Below, piece after piece: positions 1-5,662 of a DNA stretch of 9,440 nucleotides. A program made the position numbers and the translations under genes. Numbering within the stretch: position 1 is the first letter of the stretch; each line of letters begins with the position of its first letter. The stretch is taken from the NCBI GenBank assembly GCA_038234045.1, contig JBBSUX010000131.1, positions 1 to 9,440 of the forward strand, in the 5' to 3' direction. The notes under the pieces are model-generated. The model saw only the letters and a program-made list of their open reading frames with translations, ran no database searches and was not told the DNA's origin. Source of the DNA: JBBSUX01 sp038234045 (lineage in GTDB: Bacteria; Pseudomonadota; Gammaproteobacteria; Burkholderiales; Burkholderiaceae_C).

Positions 1-274
1 CGAGGGCAGCGTCGATGATGCGGGAAGCAGCGGCCGATTCGGCAACGCTATCGGTATTGGCGACCGCTTCGCCGCCAGCGGATCTGATCTCGTCGGCCAC
101 CGCCTGCGCAGGTCCGGCATCCTTGCCCTCGCCAGCCAGCGAAGCACCGATATCGTTGACCACGACTTTCGCACCTTCGCGACCCATCGCGAGTGCTATT
201 TCCCGGCCGATACCGCCGCCAGCGCCAGTAACGACAACGACTTTGCCTTCGACCATGCCGAGTGTGTTGTGCAT
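1..274 (-). CDS. SDR-family NAD(P)-dependent oxidoreductase, N-terminal part only
   Basis: About 91 residues of the N-terminus are visible; the gene runs off the left edge. The Rossmann signature TGAGGGIG lies at residues 16-23. The second beta strand ends in VVVNDIG with Asp41, the position that in SDRs usually favours NAD over NADP. The following stretch, with GEGKD, VADEIRSAGGEAVANTDSV and a helix, resembles the (3R)-hydroxyacyl-CoA dehydrogenase part of MFE-2/17-beta-HSD type 4 proteins. A role in acyl-CoA or ketone/alcohol metabolism is therefore plausible but is inference. The ATG at 272-274 was chosen because AGGAGA sits 7 bases upstream (282-287); a second ATG at 254-256 lacks such a site. 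The catalytic Ser-Tyr-Lys region is outside the window. The gene is divergent from the LysR regulator at 406, which probably controls it. Confidence 0.9.
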   Translation of the reverse strand, partial: MHNTLGMVEGKVVVVTGAGGGIGREIALAMGREGAKVVVNDIGASLAGEGKDAGPAQAVADEIRSAGGEAVANTDSVAESAAASRIIDAAL

Positions 275-334
275 CTGCTTGTCTCCTGATTCTTCCAACG
301 TGAAGAGCCCGACCCTCAAGAGCCTGTATTCGTA

Positions 335-347
335 TTCATCATAGGAA
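335..347. promoter_or_regulatory. Candidate LysR-type operator (TTC-N7-GAA)
   Basis: TTCATCATAGGAA is an interrupted dyad, TTC-N7-GAA, matching the T-N11-A consensus of LysR-type regulators. It lies between the divergent SDR gene (start 274) and lysR gene (start 406), where autoregulatory LysR sites are normally found. The dyad arms are only three bases, and T-N11-A matches are common by chance, so this is only a candidate. I see no convincing -35/-10 pair in this 131-bp region. Confidence 0.35.
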
Positions 348-405
348 CGCTGACATACTCGGTCTAATACTTTTCAGCAGTTAATCCATACACGGGAGAT
401 ATGGC

Positions 406-1371
406 ATGGAGTTACGCCAACTGCGCCAGTTCGTTGCCGTCGCCGAAGCCAGGAGCTTTTCCATCGCCGCAGAGCGGCTGTTCATGGCGCAACCGCCCCT
501 GTCGGTCGCCATCCGCAAACTCGAGAAAGAAATCGGAACGGCACTGTTCACGCGTGAGCCCAGGGGTGTGCGCATGACACCTGCCGGCGTGGCAGCACTG
601 GAAGTTGCTACACGCTGTCTCCGGGAGGCCGATCGGCTGGCCATCAGTGCGCGGGCGGCCGACAAAGGCGAAGCCGGTGAACTACGCATTGGGTTCATCG
701 GATCAGTCAGCTACGACATATTGCCGAATCTGGTGCAGGCATTTGCCGCGCGCTACCCCAAAGTCAGACTCGAACTTCGTGAGGCAACCAACCAATTGGC
801 GCTGAAAGAGGTGCAAAGTGAAACGATGGATCTGGGCATCATCCGCATCCCGGCACTGCCACCCGTCGGAGTCAACCTGCAGGTGATCGGCACCGATGTG
901 TTTTGTGTGGCCGTGCCAATCGGTCATCGTCTGGCGCAGAAACGTTCACTGCGCCTGATCGATCTGGCCAATGAATCTTTCATCAGCTACAAACCATCGC
1001 AGCCCGGAACCGCGCTGCATGCTGGCATGATGCAGTTGTTCAGCCGGGTCGGCATAGCGCCGAAAGTGGCACAAGAAGCGGTTCAGGTGCAGACGGTTGT
1101 GGGCTTGGTTGCCAGTGGGCTGGGCGTTGCGCTGGTCCCTTCCCGGCACGCATCACATTCGACGACCCGAGTCGCCTTTCGGCCGCTGCGCGAGCCGGCG
1201 CAGGATGCCACCATCGGTATTGCGCTGGCCTACAAGGCCAGCGATGAACTCGCGGTTTCGCTGCGGTTTCGCGAACTGGCGCGCAAATTGAGCGGTCGCA
1301 CTGATTGGAAGCCGGAGTCCGCCCCACGAATTGCAATCCGACGCCCTGAACCTCCTGAGCGGAAGGGATGA
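406..1371 (+). CDS. LysR-family transcriptional regulator
   Basis: The protein has 321 residues, the usual size for this family. The N-terminal winged helix-turn-helix (residues 1-60) is canonical: MELRQLRQFVAVAEARSFS at the start, then AAERLFMAQPPLSVAIRKLE and LFTREPRGVRMTPAG. The PPLS form of the recognition region is common in BenM/CatM/CbbR-like members. A linker helix and a periplasmic-binding-like effector domain (from about residue 92, GELRIGFIGSVSYDILP) follow, including the late motif VASGLGVALVPSR. The ATG at 406 is preceded by GGGAG at 394-398 with 7 bases of spacing; an ATG at 401 is in another frame. The tail after about residue 295 is basic and proline-rich and probably disordered. 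It is divergent from the SDR gene, the standard arrangement for a LysR regulator and its target. The effector is unknown. Confidence 0.93.
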   Translation: MELRQLRQFVAVAEARSFSIAAERLFMAQPPLSVAIRKLEKEIGTALFTREPRGVRMTPAGVAALEVATRCLREADRLAISARAADKGEAGELRIGFIGSVSYDILPNLVQAFAARYPKVRLELREATNQLALKEVQSETMDLGIIRIPALPPVGVNLQVIGTDVFCVAVPIGHRLAQKRSLRLIDLANESFISYKPSQPGTALHAGMMQLFSRVGIAPKVAQEAVQVQTVVGLVASGLGVALVPSRHASHSTTRVAFRPLREPAQDATIGIALAYKASDELAVSLRFRELARKLSGRTDWKPESAPRIAIRRPEPPERKG

Positions 1372-1472
1372 ATGCCAGACAGCTTGCAACGACGACGCTC
1401 CTGCGGAACATGCGTGGGGTTCATGTACGACTGCTCGCACTATGTTCGTCGCGCATCCCGGTACACTCTGGC

Positions 1473-1500
1473 TTGCGTTGCGGCAGGCCTCCCCTACAGA
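1473..1500 (+). promoter_or_regulatory. Possible promoter of the tRNA-Gly gene
   Basis: TTGCGT at 1473-1478 and TACAGA at 1495-1500 are separated by 16 bases and resemble a sigma-70 promoter. Transcription would begin near 1507, about 20 bases before the mature tRNA. Both hexamers are imperfect, so this is a suggestion from position and similarity only. Confidence 0.35.
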
Positions 1501-1528
1501 AGGTCTGGTGAACAACAATTTGAATATC

Positions 1529-1602
1529 GCGGGCGTAGTTCAATGGCAGAACGGCAGCTTCCCAAGCTTCATACGAGGGTTCGATTCCCTTCGCCCGCTC
1601 CA
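1529..1602 (+). tRNA. tRNA-Gly (anticodon CCC)
   Basis: The 74-base sequence folds as a cloverleaf. The acceptor arm is GCGGGCG/CGCCCGC, the D arm GTTC/GAAC, the anticodon loop TTCCCAA with CCC at 1561-1563, and the T arm GAGGG/CCCTT with loop TTCGATT. The discriminator is T and the CCA end is encoded (1600-1602). It is very similar to the proteobacterial glycine tRNA that reads GGG codons (glyU type). One oddity: the anticodon stem GCAGC (1554-1558) faces GCTTC (1566-1570), leaving a C-T mismatch (1555 against 1569) at the second pair. All other stems pair, apart from one G-U at the base of the T arm. The gene therefore looks functional but carries one unusual base. It abuts the GC-poorer stretch that follows. 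Confidence 0.95.
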
Positions 1603-1980
1603 ATCAAAAATGTATTGATTGATCTTGACGCCACATGACGGGATAAAAGATTATTTATTCAAAAATCTACGGATAAAATTGGCTTTGCGTTCCGTCAGGG
1701 TTCCGTCACTAGCAAGTCAAGCGGCCGCATGGTGTATTACCGTTAAGCCATGGCGCTTGGCTTGAATCCAATAACTTGCACCACATCTTCATTGGGAATT
1801 GCCGACCACTCAGTCAGGCTTGTGAAAGAGCAGCCTAGCTGCTTTAAGGCTCAGGCCATCAAAACCAGCAGCGGCACTAGCTAAAAGAAATTTATTGTGG
1901 CTGTTCGGAGCATCAAGAGTGTCAAACGCACCTTGGTCGGCTGGATACCCGCTAGTTTTCTTACAGCCCCTTCGACAGGA
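1603..1980. other. Gene-free stretch between tRNA-Gly and the transpeptidase gene
   Basis: I find no supportable gene in these 378 bases. The first 75 are AT-rich. CAATCAA (1601-1607) and TTGATTG (1615-1621) can form a 7-bp hairpin overlapping the tRNA 3' end, but no T-tract follows. TTCCGTCA occurs twice, at 1690-1697 and 1701-1708. AGCAGC (1829-1834) and GCTGCT (1838-1843) form a tight hairpin that could end transcription of the minus-strand transpeptidase gene, although its T-run is poor. No integrase or transposase fragment was recognised. Confidence 0.6.
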
Positions 1981-2889
1981 TTATCTGGCTGACGAGTTGC
2001 TTGCCTGCGCGGGGCTAGGTAATGCTTGCTTTCGCGACGAATCATGAACATCGTAGGACCCGAACACTTGCTCGGGAGAGCGGGTTTCCGGCAATATATA
2101 AACTATACCGTCGGTCCCTTTGAATATCGGGCTCACGACTTTTTCATAAAACTTGACTGGCACATTGATGCAGCCATAAGAAATGCGTCTTTCCAGAGGG
2201 GACGGAGACGCGAGTCGCTCTGCGCGGCGTTCTTTGGGCGTCCCCTTTACTACGGGATGCAGTGAAAGGGCGGCATCGTAGTCCACCCAAAGAACTTCTT
2301 GGCCATGAACATCGCGGTCCAGGGAGGCTACAAACCGACCGGCGGGTGTGGTTCGCTCAGCAGGTCGGATACTGGACAATTTGCGCTGACCGATGCCGGG
2401 AACTGAGTCGTCCCCCACAGCCAAACCCAACAACGCTGCACTTGCGCCCGTTAGCTGCCCCTGGGCATTAAATACAAAAACCCGCGCATTCACCTTGTCG
2501 ATAATGATGAAAGGCAACTTGGCGTTGTCGTTGGAATCCATTACCCAATCTGCCAGTTTCTTTGACTCTGGGGAAGAAATCTCCTGTCCAAAGTTTGCAA
2601 GCTTCGTTAGGATGAGCGTATTTTCAGACACGCCTGCACCGGGGTTTGACAGGGTAGCGGGAGGCGTAATCTGCGCGGCAGCAGCCGGGAGCAAAGAGGT
2701 GCCTACTGCGGTCAAACCTAGTAGTACTGCTTTGGCCAAAAAAGCGCAAGCAGAGCGGACTAAACCAGATTGCAGCAACTCAGGCTTAATCTGAAGGTGA
2801 TTGAGCCTCATACGGCCTAGCGTAGTCAGCTTCTTGTGCAATAGATAGTACATATCATGCCTGCCAAGGTGGCGGAATTTTTGAATCAT
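1981..2889 (-). CDS. L,D-transpeptidase (YkuD family), exported
   Basis: YkuD-fold enzymes use an active-site cysteine to form 3-3 cross-links in peptidoglycan or to attach proteins to it, acting in the periplasm. The core spans roughly residues 125-268 of a 302-residue frame. It contains TTPAGRF (180-186), a conserved-looking His at 211 (SLHPVVKG), and the active-site block RRISYGCINVP with Cys240. The family signature is usually [S/T]-H-G-C; here Tyr replaces that His, a variant I believe is common in a proteobacterial subgroup. A hydrophobic segment at about residues 47-72 ending in PAAAAQ is a signal peptide. With the ATG at 2889 the segment before it is unusually long, so the ATGs at 2853 (preceded by AGG) or 2811 may be the true start. 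It lies downstream of the OmpA-like gene but is separated from it by a terminator. GC content is lower than in the flanks. Confidence 0.85.
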   Translation of the reverse strand: MIQKFRHLGRHDMYYLLHKKLTTLGRMRLNHLQIKPELLQSGLVRSACAFLAKAVLLGLTAVGTSLLPAAAAQITPPATLSNPGAGVSENTLILTKLANFGQEISSPESKKLADWVMDSNDNAKLPFIIIDKVNARVFVFNAQGQLTGASAALLGLAVGDDSVPGIGQRKLSSIRPAERTTPAGRFVASLDRDVHGQEVLWVDYDAALSLHPVVKGTPKERRAERLASPSPLERRISYGCINVPVKFYEKVVSPIFKGTDGIVYILPETRSPEQVFGSYDVHDSSRKQALPSPAQASNSSAR

Positions 2890-2989
2890 CGCAATGGGCG
2901 ATCCAGTCCGTCCCCATCCTAACGATTTTTAACACTCCCACCAGACTGCATGCGCTGGCGGGGTTCGAAAGGGCGCTTGACGGTCCACT

Positions 2990-3030
2990 AAAGAAAGGGT
3001 GGCGGCAAGGTCTATCGATGCAGCCACCCC
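2990..3030 (-). terminator. Rho-independent terminator after the OmpA-like gene
   Basis: Read on the minus strand, GGGTGGC (complement of 3023-3029) pairs with GCCACCC (complement of 2997-3003) across a 19-base loop. TTTCTTT follows at once (2990-2996). The hairpin begins about 20 bases after the stop codon of the OmpA-like gene, as expected for its terminator. It would limit read-through into the transpeptidase gene. Confidence 0.7.
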
Positions 3031-3050
3031 ATGATCAATGGCAAATAAAG

Positions 3051-3890
3051 TTAGTTGCGACCCTGCTTGGCCGGACGTACGGGCGGCACATAAGCGGGCG
3101 GTGGTGGTGGAGGAGATGCTATGACTACAGGAGCTGGAGTTGGAGCTGGGGATGGCGGCGCTACGTAAACCGGAGCGGGTGTTGGAGGTGGGTCGTAGGT
3201 TTGCGCGACTGGGGTCTGTACTTTTCCACCGAAACGGTAGACAAGTCCAACGGAAGCCATGTCGATATTTCCGCGATTTCTGATGGGGTCGTTAATGCGG
3301 TAGCGTTCGAATTCAGCCCTTACAGCCAGAGCATCTGTGATGGCGTACTGGACGCCGACACCGAATTTGACGTTTGTCCCGTTGCGACTATGGTTGGAGG
3401 TATTGACGGGCACGAAACCAGTGCTGGCGAAGTTGGACCTGCTTTGCGCGTAAGCCGCACCGACTCGACCGAAGACGGAGAATCGGTCCGATATTGGCAA
3501 TGTGCCTACCAAATCAAGGTTGAGGCCTCTGACACGGGTGGTATCATTGAAAGTACCTGTTGGTGTCGTGTTGGAAAGGGAGTTGAAGCGTCCCAAATCA
3601 AAATAGCCACCTTCCAGTGCAAAGTTAGGGGTGAATTGGTAACCGCCATACAGTTTGTAGCCAGTACCTCTATTGTCAGTAGTTGTGGAATTGATGGCGA
3701 AGCCCTGGCGAACCAGAGAGCTATTGATTGCGTTGCTGTCGAAGTCAGCGCGGGTGCGACCCACGTTTGCGCCGACATACCCTCCAAGAGCTTCTTGTGC
3801 CATTGCTGACGAACCGCACACAGCAGTGAAACCAGCAAGCGCCACGACGCTAAGCTGGCGTTTAGTTACGGGGAATTTCAACGTGTTCAT
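3051..3890 (-). CDS. OmpA-like outer-membrane beta-barrel protein with proline-rich tail and no peptidoglycan domain
   Basis: A signal peptide ends in SSAMA before QEALGGYVGANVG. The mature N-terminus follows with alternating beta strands and short turns typical of the eight-stranded OmpA barrel: YKLYGGYQFTPNFALEGGYF, LVGTLPISDRFSVFGRVGAAYA, KFGVGVQYAITDALAVRAEF, and the last strand SVGLVYRFG. After about residue 222 the chain becomes a Pro/Ala/Val-rich segment of some 55 residues with a run of seven prolines, ending in VRPAKQGRN. Full OmpA proteins use such a linker to reach a C-terminal peptidoglycan-binding domain; here the stop comes first, and I see no trace of that domain downstream. 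Two ATGs are adjacent. The one at 3890 is preferred because AGGAGA (3896-3901) lies 5 bases upstream; from the one at 3893 the gap is 2. It probably sits in the outer membrane as a structural or adhesive protein. Confidence 0.85.
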   Translation of the reverse strand: MNTLKFPVTKRQLSVVALAGFTAVCGSSAMAQEALGGYVGANVGRTRADFDSNAINSSLVRQGFAINSTTTDNRGTGYKLYGGYQFTPNFALEGGYFDLGRFNSLSNTTPTGTFNDTTRVRGLNLDLVGTLPISDRFSVFGRVGAAYAQSRSNFASTGFVPVNTSNHSRNGTNVKFGVGVQYAITDALAVRAEFERYRINDPIRNRGNIDMASVGLVYRFGGKVQTPVAQTYDPPPTPAPVYVAPPSPAPTPAPVVIASPPPPPPAYVPPVRPAKQGRN

Positions 3891-3937
3891 CATCTTCTCC
3901 TAAGGATCAGTTAACTTTTTTAAACAAATGTCAAATT

Positions 3938-3957
3938 CCGCCGTCCGTCGCCGGCGG
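3938..3957 (-). promoter_or_regulatory. GC-rich hairpin in the upstream region of the OmpA-like gene
   Basis: CCGCCG (3938-3943) and CGGCGG (3952-3957) form a six-pair all-GC stem with an 8-base loop, 48 bases upstream of the start codon. If transcription starts further upstream, this would be a stable leader hairpin; outer-membrane protein genes often have structured leaders that are targets of small RNAs. Leader status is inferred, because the transcription start is not evident. Confidence 0.3.
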
Positions 3958-4213
3958 CGTCCCCGTTTTGCAAATTGCGACACGGGCTACCAACGAAATA
4001 CAACTCGAGTATCGGCCACGTATAGTCGCCGCTTGTAGGAAGACGGCGTATGGCTGATTTATTGTCAGAAAAACAACACTATAAAAAACCAGAAAACCAG
4101 GGGAGCATGTCGTCAGTGTCGGCGCCGGTTGAATCTTGACTCACCCGTTGGAGTGGACCCTGCGGCTGGACACCGGTGCGAGATGAACTGATGCGCTGGC
4201 CGGACCTTCAACC

Positions 4214-4317
4214 AGGAGAAGGTCATTTCATCAAGAGGTCCATACCGGCGCCACGCGCCGGAGTTCAAGGTTCAGCTGCGGCAAGCATCGATACGACGGA
4301 TCGATTCCTCTTTCTGA
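4214..4317 (+). pseudogene. Decayed 5' end of an insertion-sequence transposase (OrfA-like)
   Basis: From 4243 one frame reads YRRHAPEFKVQL, close to the start of the helix-turn-helix OrfA proteins of several IS families (a [KR]-R-x-[YF]-x-x-[EF]-FK pattern). The preceding codons AAG AGG TCC (4233-4241) give KRS in another frame. Removing the single A at 4242 joins them into KRSYRRHAPEFKVQL. The codon before AAG is ATC (4230-4232), one base from ATG, and AGGAGA (4214-4219) lies where a ribosome-binding site would. After about 18 codons the similarity ends and a TGA follows at 4315-4317. I therefore read this as a dead fragment with a lost start codon and a frameshift. No matching inverted repeats or second ORF were found, so the family cannot be fixed. 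Confidence 0.5.
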
Positions 4318-4369
4318 CCGCCTTGCCTATTTCTGTGAGCTTTCGCTGACAGGCTCGCATCTACGAATC

Positions 4370-4398
4370 TTGCATAGTGTGGGTATGACTTGTTCAAT
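4370..4398 (+). promoter_or_regulatory. Possible promoter of the ATP-grasp/acyltransferase unit
   Basis: TTGCAT (4370-4375) and TTCAAT (4393-4398) are separated by 17 bases, the ideal sigma-70 spacing, although both hexamers are imperfect. Transcription would start near 4405, just before the palindrome at 4411-4425. This position fits a promoter for the two downstream genes, but nothing else supports it. Confidence 0.3.
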
Positions 4399-4410
4399 GG
4401 CTCACCTTCC

Positions 4411-4425
4411 ATCATGAGTCATGAT
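4411..4425. promoter_or_regulatory. 15-base palindrome, candidate operator
   Basis: ATCATGAGTCATGAT is a perfect dyad with 7-base arms around a central G. It lies directly after the putative transcription start of the ATP-grasp unit, a position suited to a repressor. A dyad of this length is expected about once by chance in a window of this size, so the position is the main argument. Confidence 0.3.
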
Positions 4426-4457
4426 TATTCTGTGCGCTACCGTTAAAGATTCATCCG

Positions 4458-4619
4458 TTGGAACAGGTTTTTGCGCATCTGCCCCAATCGGTGAAACCGA
4501 AGAAGCTGGTCTATTTGAGCACGGTCACCCCATTTCCGGGGTCGTACCCCGCATCGCAGTGGCAGGGGCTCCAGCCATACGCGGATCTCTCAACTCCACG
4601 TCGCCCCGCGGCATTCTTG
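4458..4619 (+). other. Probable displaced N-terminal segment of the ATP-grasp gene
   Basis: This frame reads as plausible protein: FAHLPQSVKPKKLVYLSTVT, then a PFPGSYPASQWQGL section, and finally STPRRPAAFL. By hand count 36 of 53 third codon positions are G or C, against 26 of 53 for the frame leading into the ATP-grasp body over the same bases. The body begins ERMPTWLICVPLV in the other frame. Adding one G after 4619 (TTC TTG GAG CGC ATG) joins them into RPAAFLERMPTWLICVPLV. In my recollection of this family the chain starts with a short Pro-rich stretch ending in a similar FL-x-R-x-P-x-WL sequence. The segment has no ATG; TTG at 4458 or GTG at 4491 are possible starts, neither with a clear ribosome-binding site. 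It could instead be chance coding. Confidence 0.4.
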
Positions 4620-4624
4620 AGCGC

Positions 4625-5644
4625 ATGCCGACCTGGCTCATCTGCGTTCCGTTGGTGATGCAATGGTTGTGGCTGGCTTTGCGTTATCGCAGCGCCACTT
4701 TGCCGTCCGCCTGCAACCCGCGAATTACCGCCGGTGGCTTGGTGGGAGAAGGCAAGCTCGAATATTTTGCTCATATGGGGCCCGTTGCACACTCAGCCAC
4801 CGCGCGGCATGTGGCTTGGCGCAATTCCGGAGCAGAGCAAGTTGCAGCGTGCGAGTCGGCGATGAAAGGCGCCCAACTTGGCTTTCCCATCATCGCCAAG
4901 CCGGATCTCGGCCTGTGCGGGCACGGCGTTTGCAGGCTCGACGGCATCGATGATCTGCGGCAGTACCTGAGCCATTTTCCCCTGCAAGAAACAGTGGTGC
5001 TGCAGGAATATCTGTCGCAGGAGGGCGAAGCGGGCATCTTCTATGCGCGCATGCCGGGCGCTGCGCAAGGCAGCATCACCGGCATTGCATTGCGCAGCTT
5101 TCCGCAGGTGGTCGGAGACGGACAACGCAGCATCGGTGATTTAGTGGCAGCAGACGAGCGGCTCGGCCGACTATCGCGCACGGACCGCCATCGCAGTCGC
5201 TACGACGCCGGCCGCGTGCCGGCTTGCGGCGAGCGGGTACGCCTTGCCACGATCGGTTCGACACGGGTCGGCGGGCTGTATCGAAGCGGATCGCATCTGG
5301 CAACGGCGCAGCTAGCGGCAGCGATCGATGCCATCGCGCAGGACATGGGCGAGTTCTACGCCGGTCGATTCGACGTGCGCTTCGAAAACGAAGCAGCCTT
5401 GGCAGACGGGCATGGTTTTCGCATCATGGAGATCAACGGCGCGGGCTCCGAAGCCATTGAGGCCTGGGATCCTGCGGCCGGCATGTATCAGGCGTTTCAC
5501 ACCATCTTCACCAAACAAGCGCTACTCTTTCGCATTGGCGCCATGAACCGGTGTGCCGGCGCCCAGCCTATTGGCCTGACCCGGCTGCTGAAGCTGCAGT
5601 TGCGGCAACGAGCGCTGATTGCTTCTTATCCTCCTTCGAACTGA
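4625..5644 (+). CDS. Membrane-anchored ATP-grasp domain ligase
   Basis: ATP-grasp enzymes activate a carboxylate as an acyl phosphate and join it to an amine or thiol; D-Ala-D-Ala ligase is a well-known member. From the ATG at 4625 the product has 339 residues. A hydrophobic segment (about 3-19, WLICVPLVMQWLWLAL) suggests a membrane anchor or short re-entrant helix. The ATP-binding lysine lies in PIIAKPDLGLCGHGV (Lys92), followed by the hinge block VVLQEYLSQEGEAGIFYAR. The metal-binding acidic residues are in GRFDVRFENE (247 on) and IMEINGAGSEAIEAWDP (268 on, with Glu-x-Asn). The substrate is unknown. The frame is open back to 4421, but the extra 68 residues look non-coding. The true N-terminus may instead lie in another frame at 4458-4619, lost through a one-base deletion. 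The catalytic body is intact. The gene is probably co-transcribed with the acyltransferase 18 bp downstream. Confidence 0.8.
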   Translation: MPTWLICVPLVMQWLWLALRYRSATLPSACNPRITAGGLVGEGKLEYFAHMGPVAHSATARHVAWRNSGAEQVAACESAMKGAQLGFPIIAKPDLGLCGHGVCRLDGIDDLRQYLSHFPLQETVVLQEYLSQEGEAGIFYARMPGAAQGSITGIALRSFPQVVGDGQRSIGDLVAADERLGRLSRTDRHRSRYDAGRVPACGERVRLATIGSTRVGGLYRSGSHLATAQLAAAIDAIAQDMGEFYAGRFDVRFENEAALADGHGFRIMEINGAGSEAIEAWDPAAGMYQAFHTIFTKQALLFRIGAMNRCAGAQPIGLTRLLKLQLRQRALIASYPPSN

Positions 5645-5662
5645 GCGTTTCCCCCACAACCC

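Larger units (their letters stand above)
3902..4420. other. Long intergenic region between the OmpA-like gene and the ATP-grasp gene
   Basis: This stretch has no intact gene. The half next to the barrel gene probably holds its promoter and leader. On the minus strand there is a perfect TTGACA (3929-3934) but no good -10 at the right spacing. A GC-rich hairpin CCGCCG-N8-CGGCGG lies at 3938-3957. AAAACCAG is tandemly repeated at 4085-4100. The other half contains a transposase relic (4214-4317) and a candidate promoter with a palindrome (4370-4425), listed separately. The remainder shows nothing I can identify. Confidence 0.6.

Noticed and set aside
15..344. 109-residue plus-strand open frame rich in Ala, Ser and Pro
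   Set aside because: It is the antisense shadow of the SDR gene, whose Rossmann motif is clear on the other strand.
1690..1708. TTCCGTCA repeated twice, 11 bases apart
   Set aside because: Only two short copies with no linked gene; not enough to call an iteron, a CRISPR or an integrase arm site.
1810..1980. The frame of the transpeptidase stays open for 56 codons beyond its TAA stop
   Set aside because: A run of this length without a stop is not rare by chance, there is no start codon or recognised motif, and the conserved domain is already complete.
3018..3809. 263-residue plus-strand open frame
   Set aside because: It is antisense to the OmpA-like gene, has the Trp/Arg-rich start typical of an inverted proline-rich region, and resembles nothing known.
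4298..4310. Short similarity (TCGATTCC) to the T-loop of the tRNA-Gly, as a possible attachment-site copy
   Set aside because: Only about eight consecutive bases match and the rest of the tRNA end does not align, so it is within chance expectation.
4138..4462. Near-direct repeat GACTCACCCGTTGGA (4138-4152) and GATTCATCCGTTGGA (4448-4462)
   Set aside because: A 13 of 15 match between two places is expected many times by chance in a window of this size, and direct orientation does not fit IS ends.
4421..4624. In-frame 5' extension of the ATP-grasp gene to the ATG at 4421
   Set aside because: There is no ribosome-binding site, third-position G+C is low (26 of 53 counted codons), and the peptide does not look like the family N-terminus.
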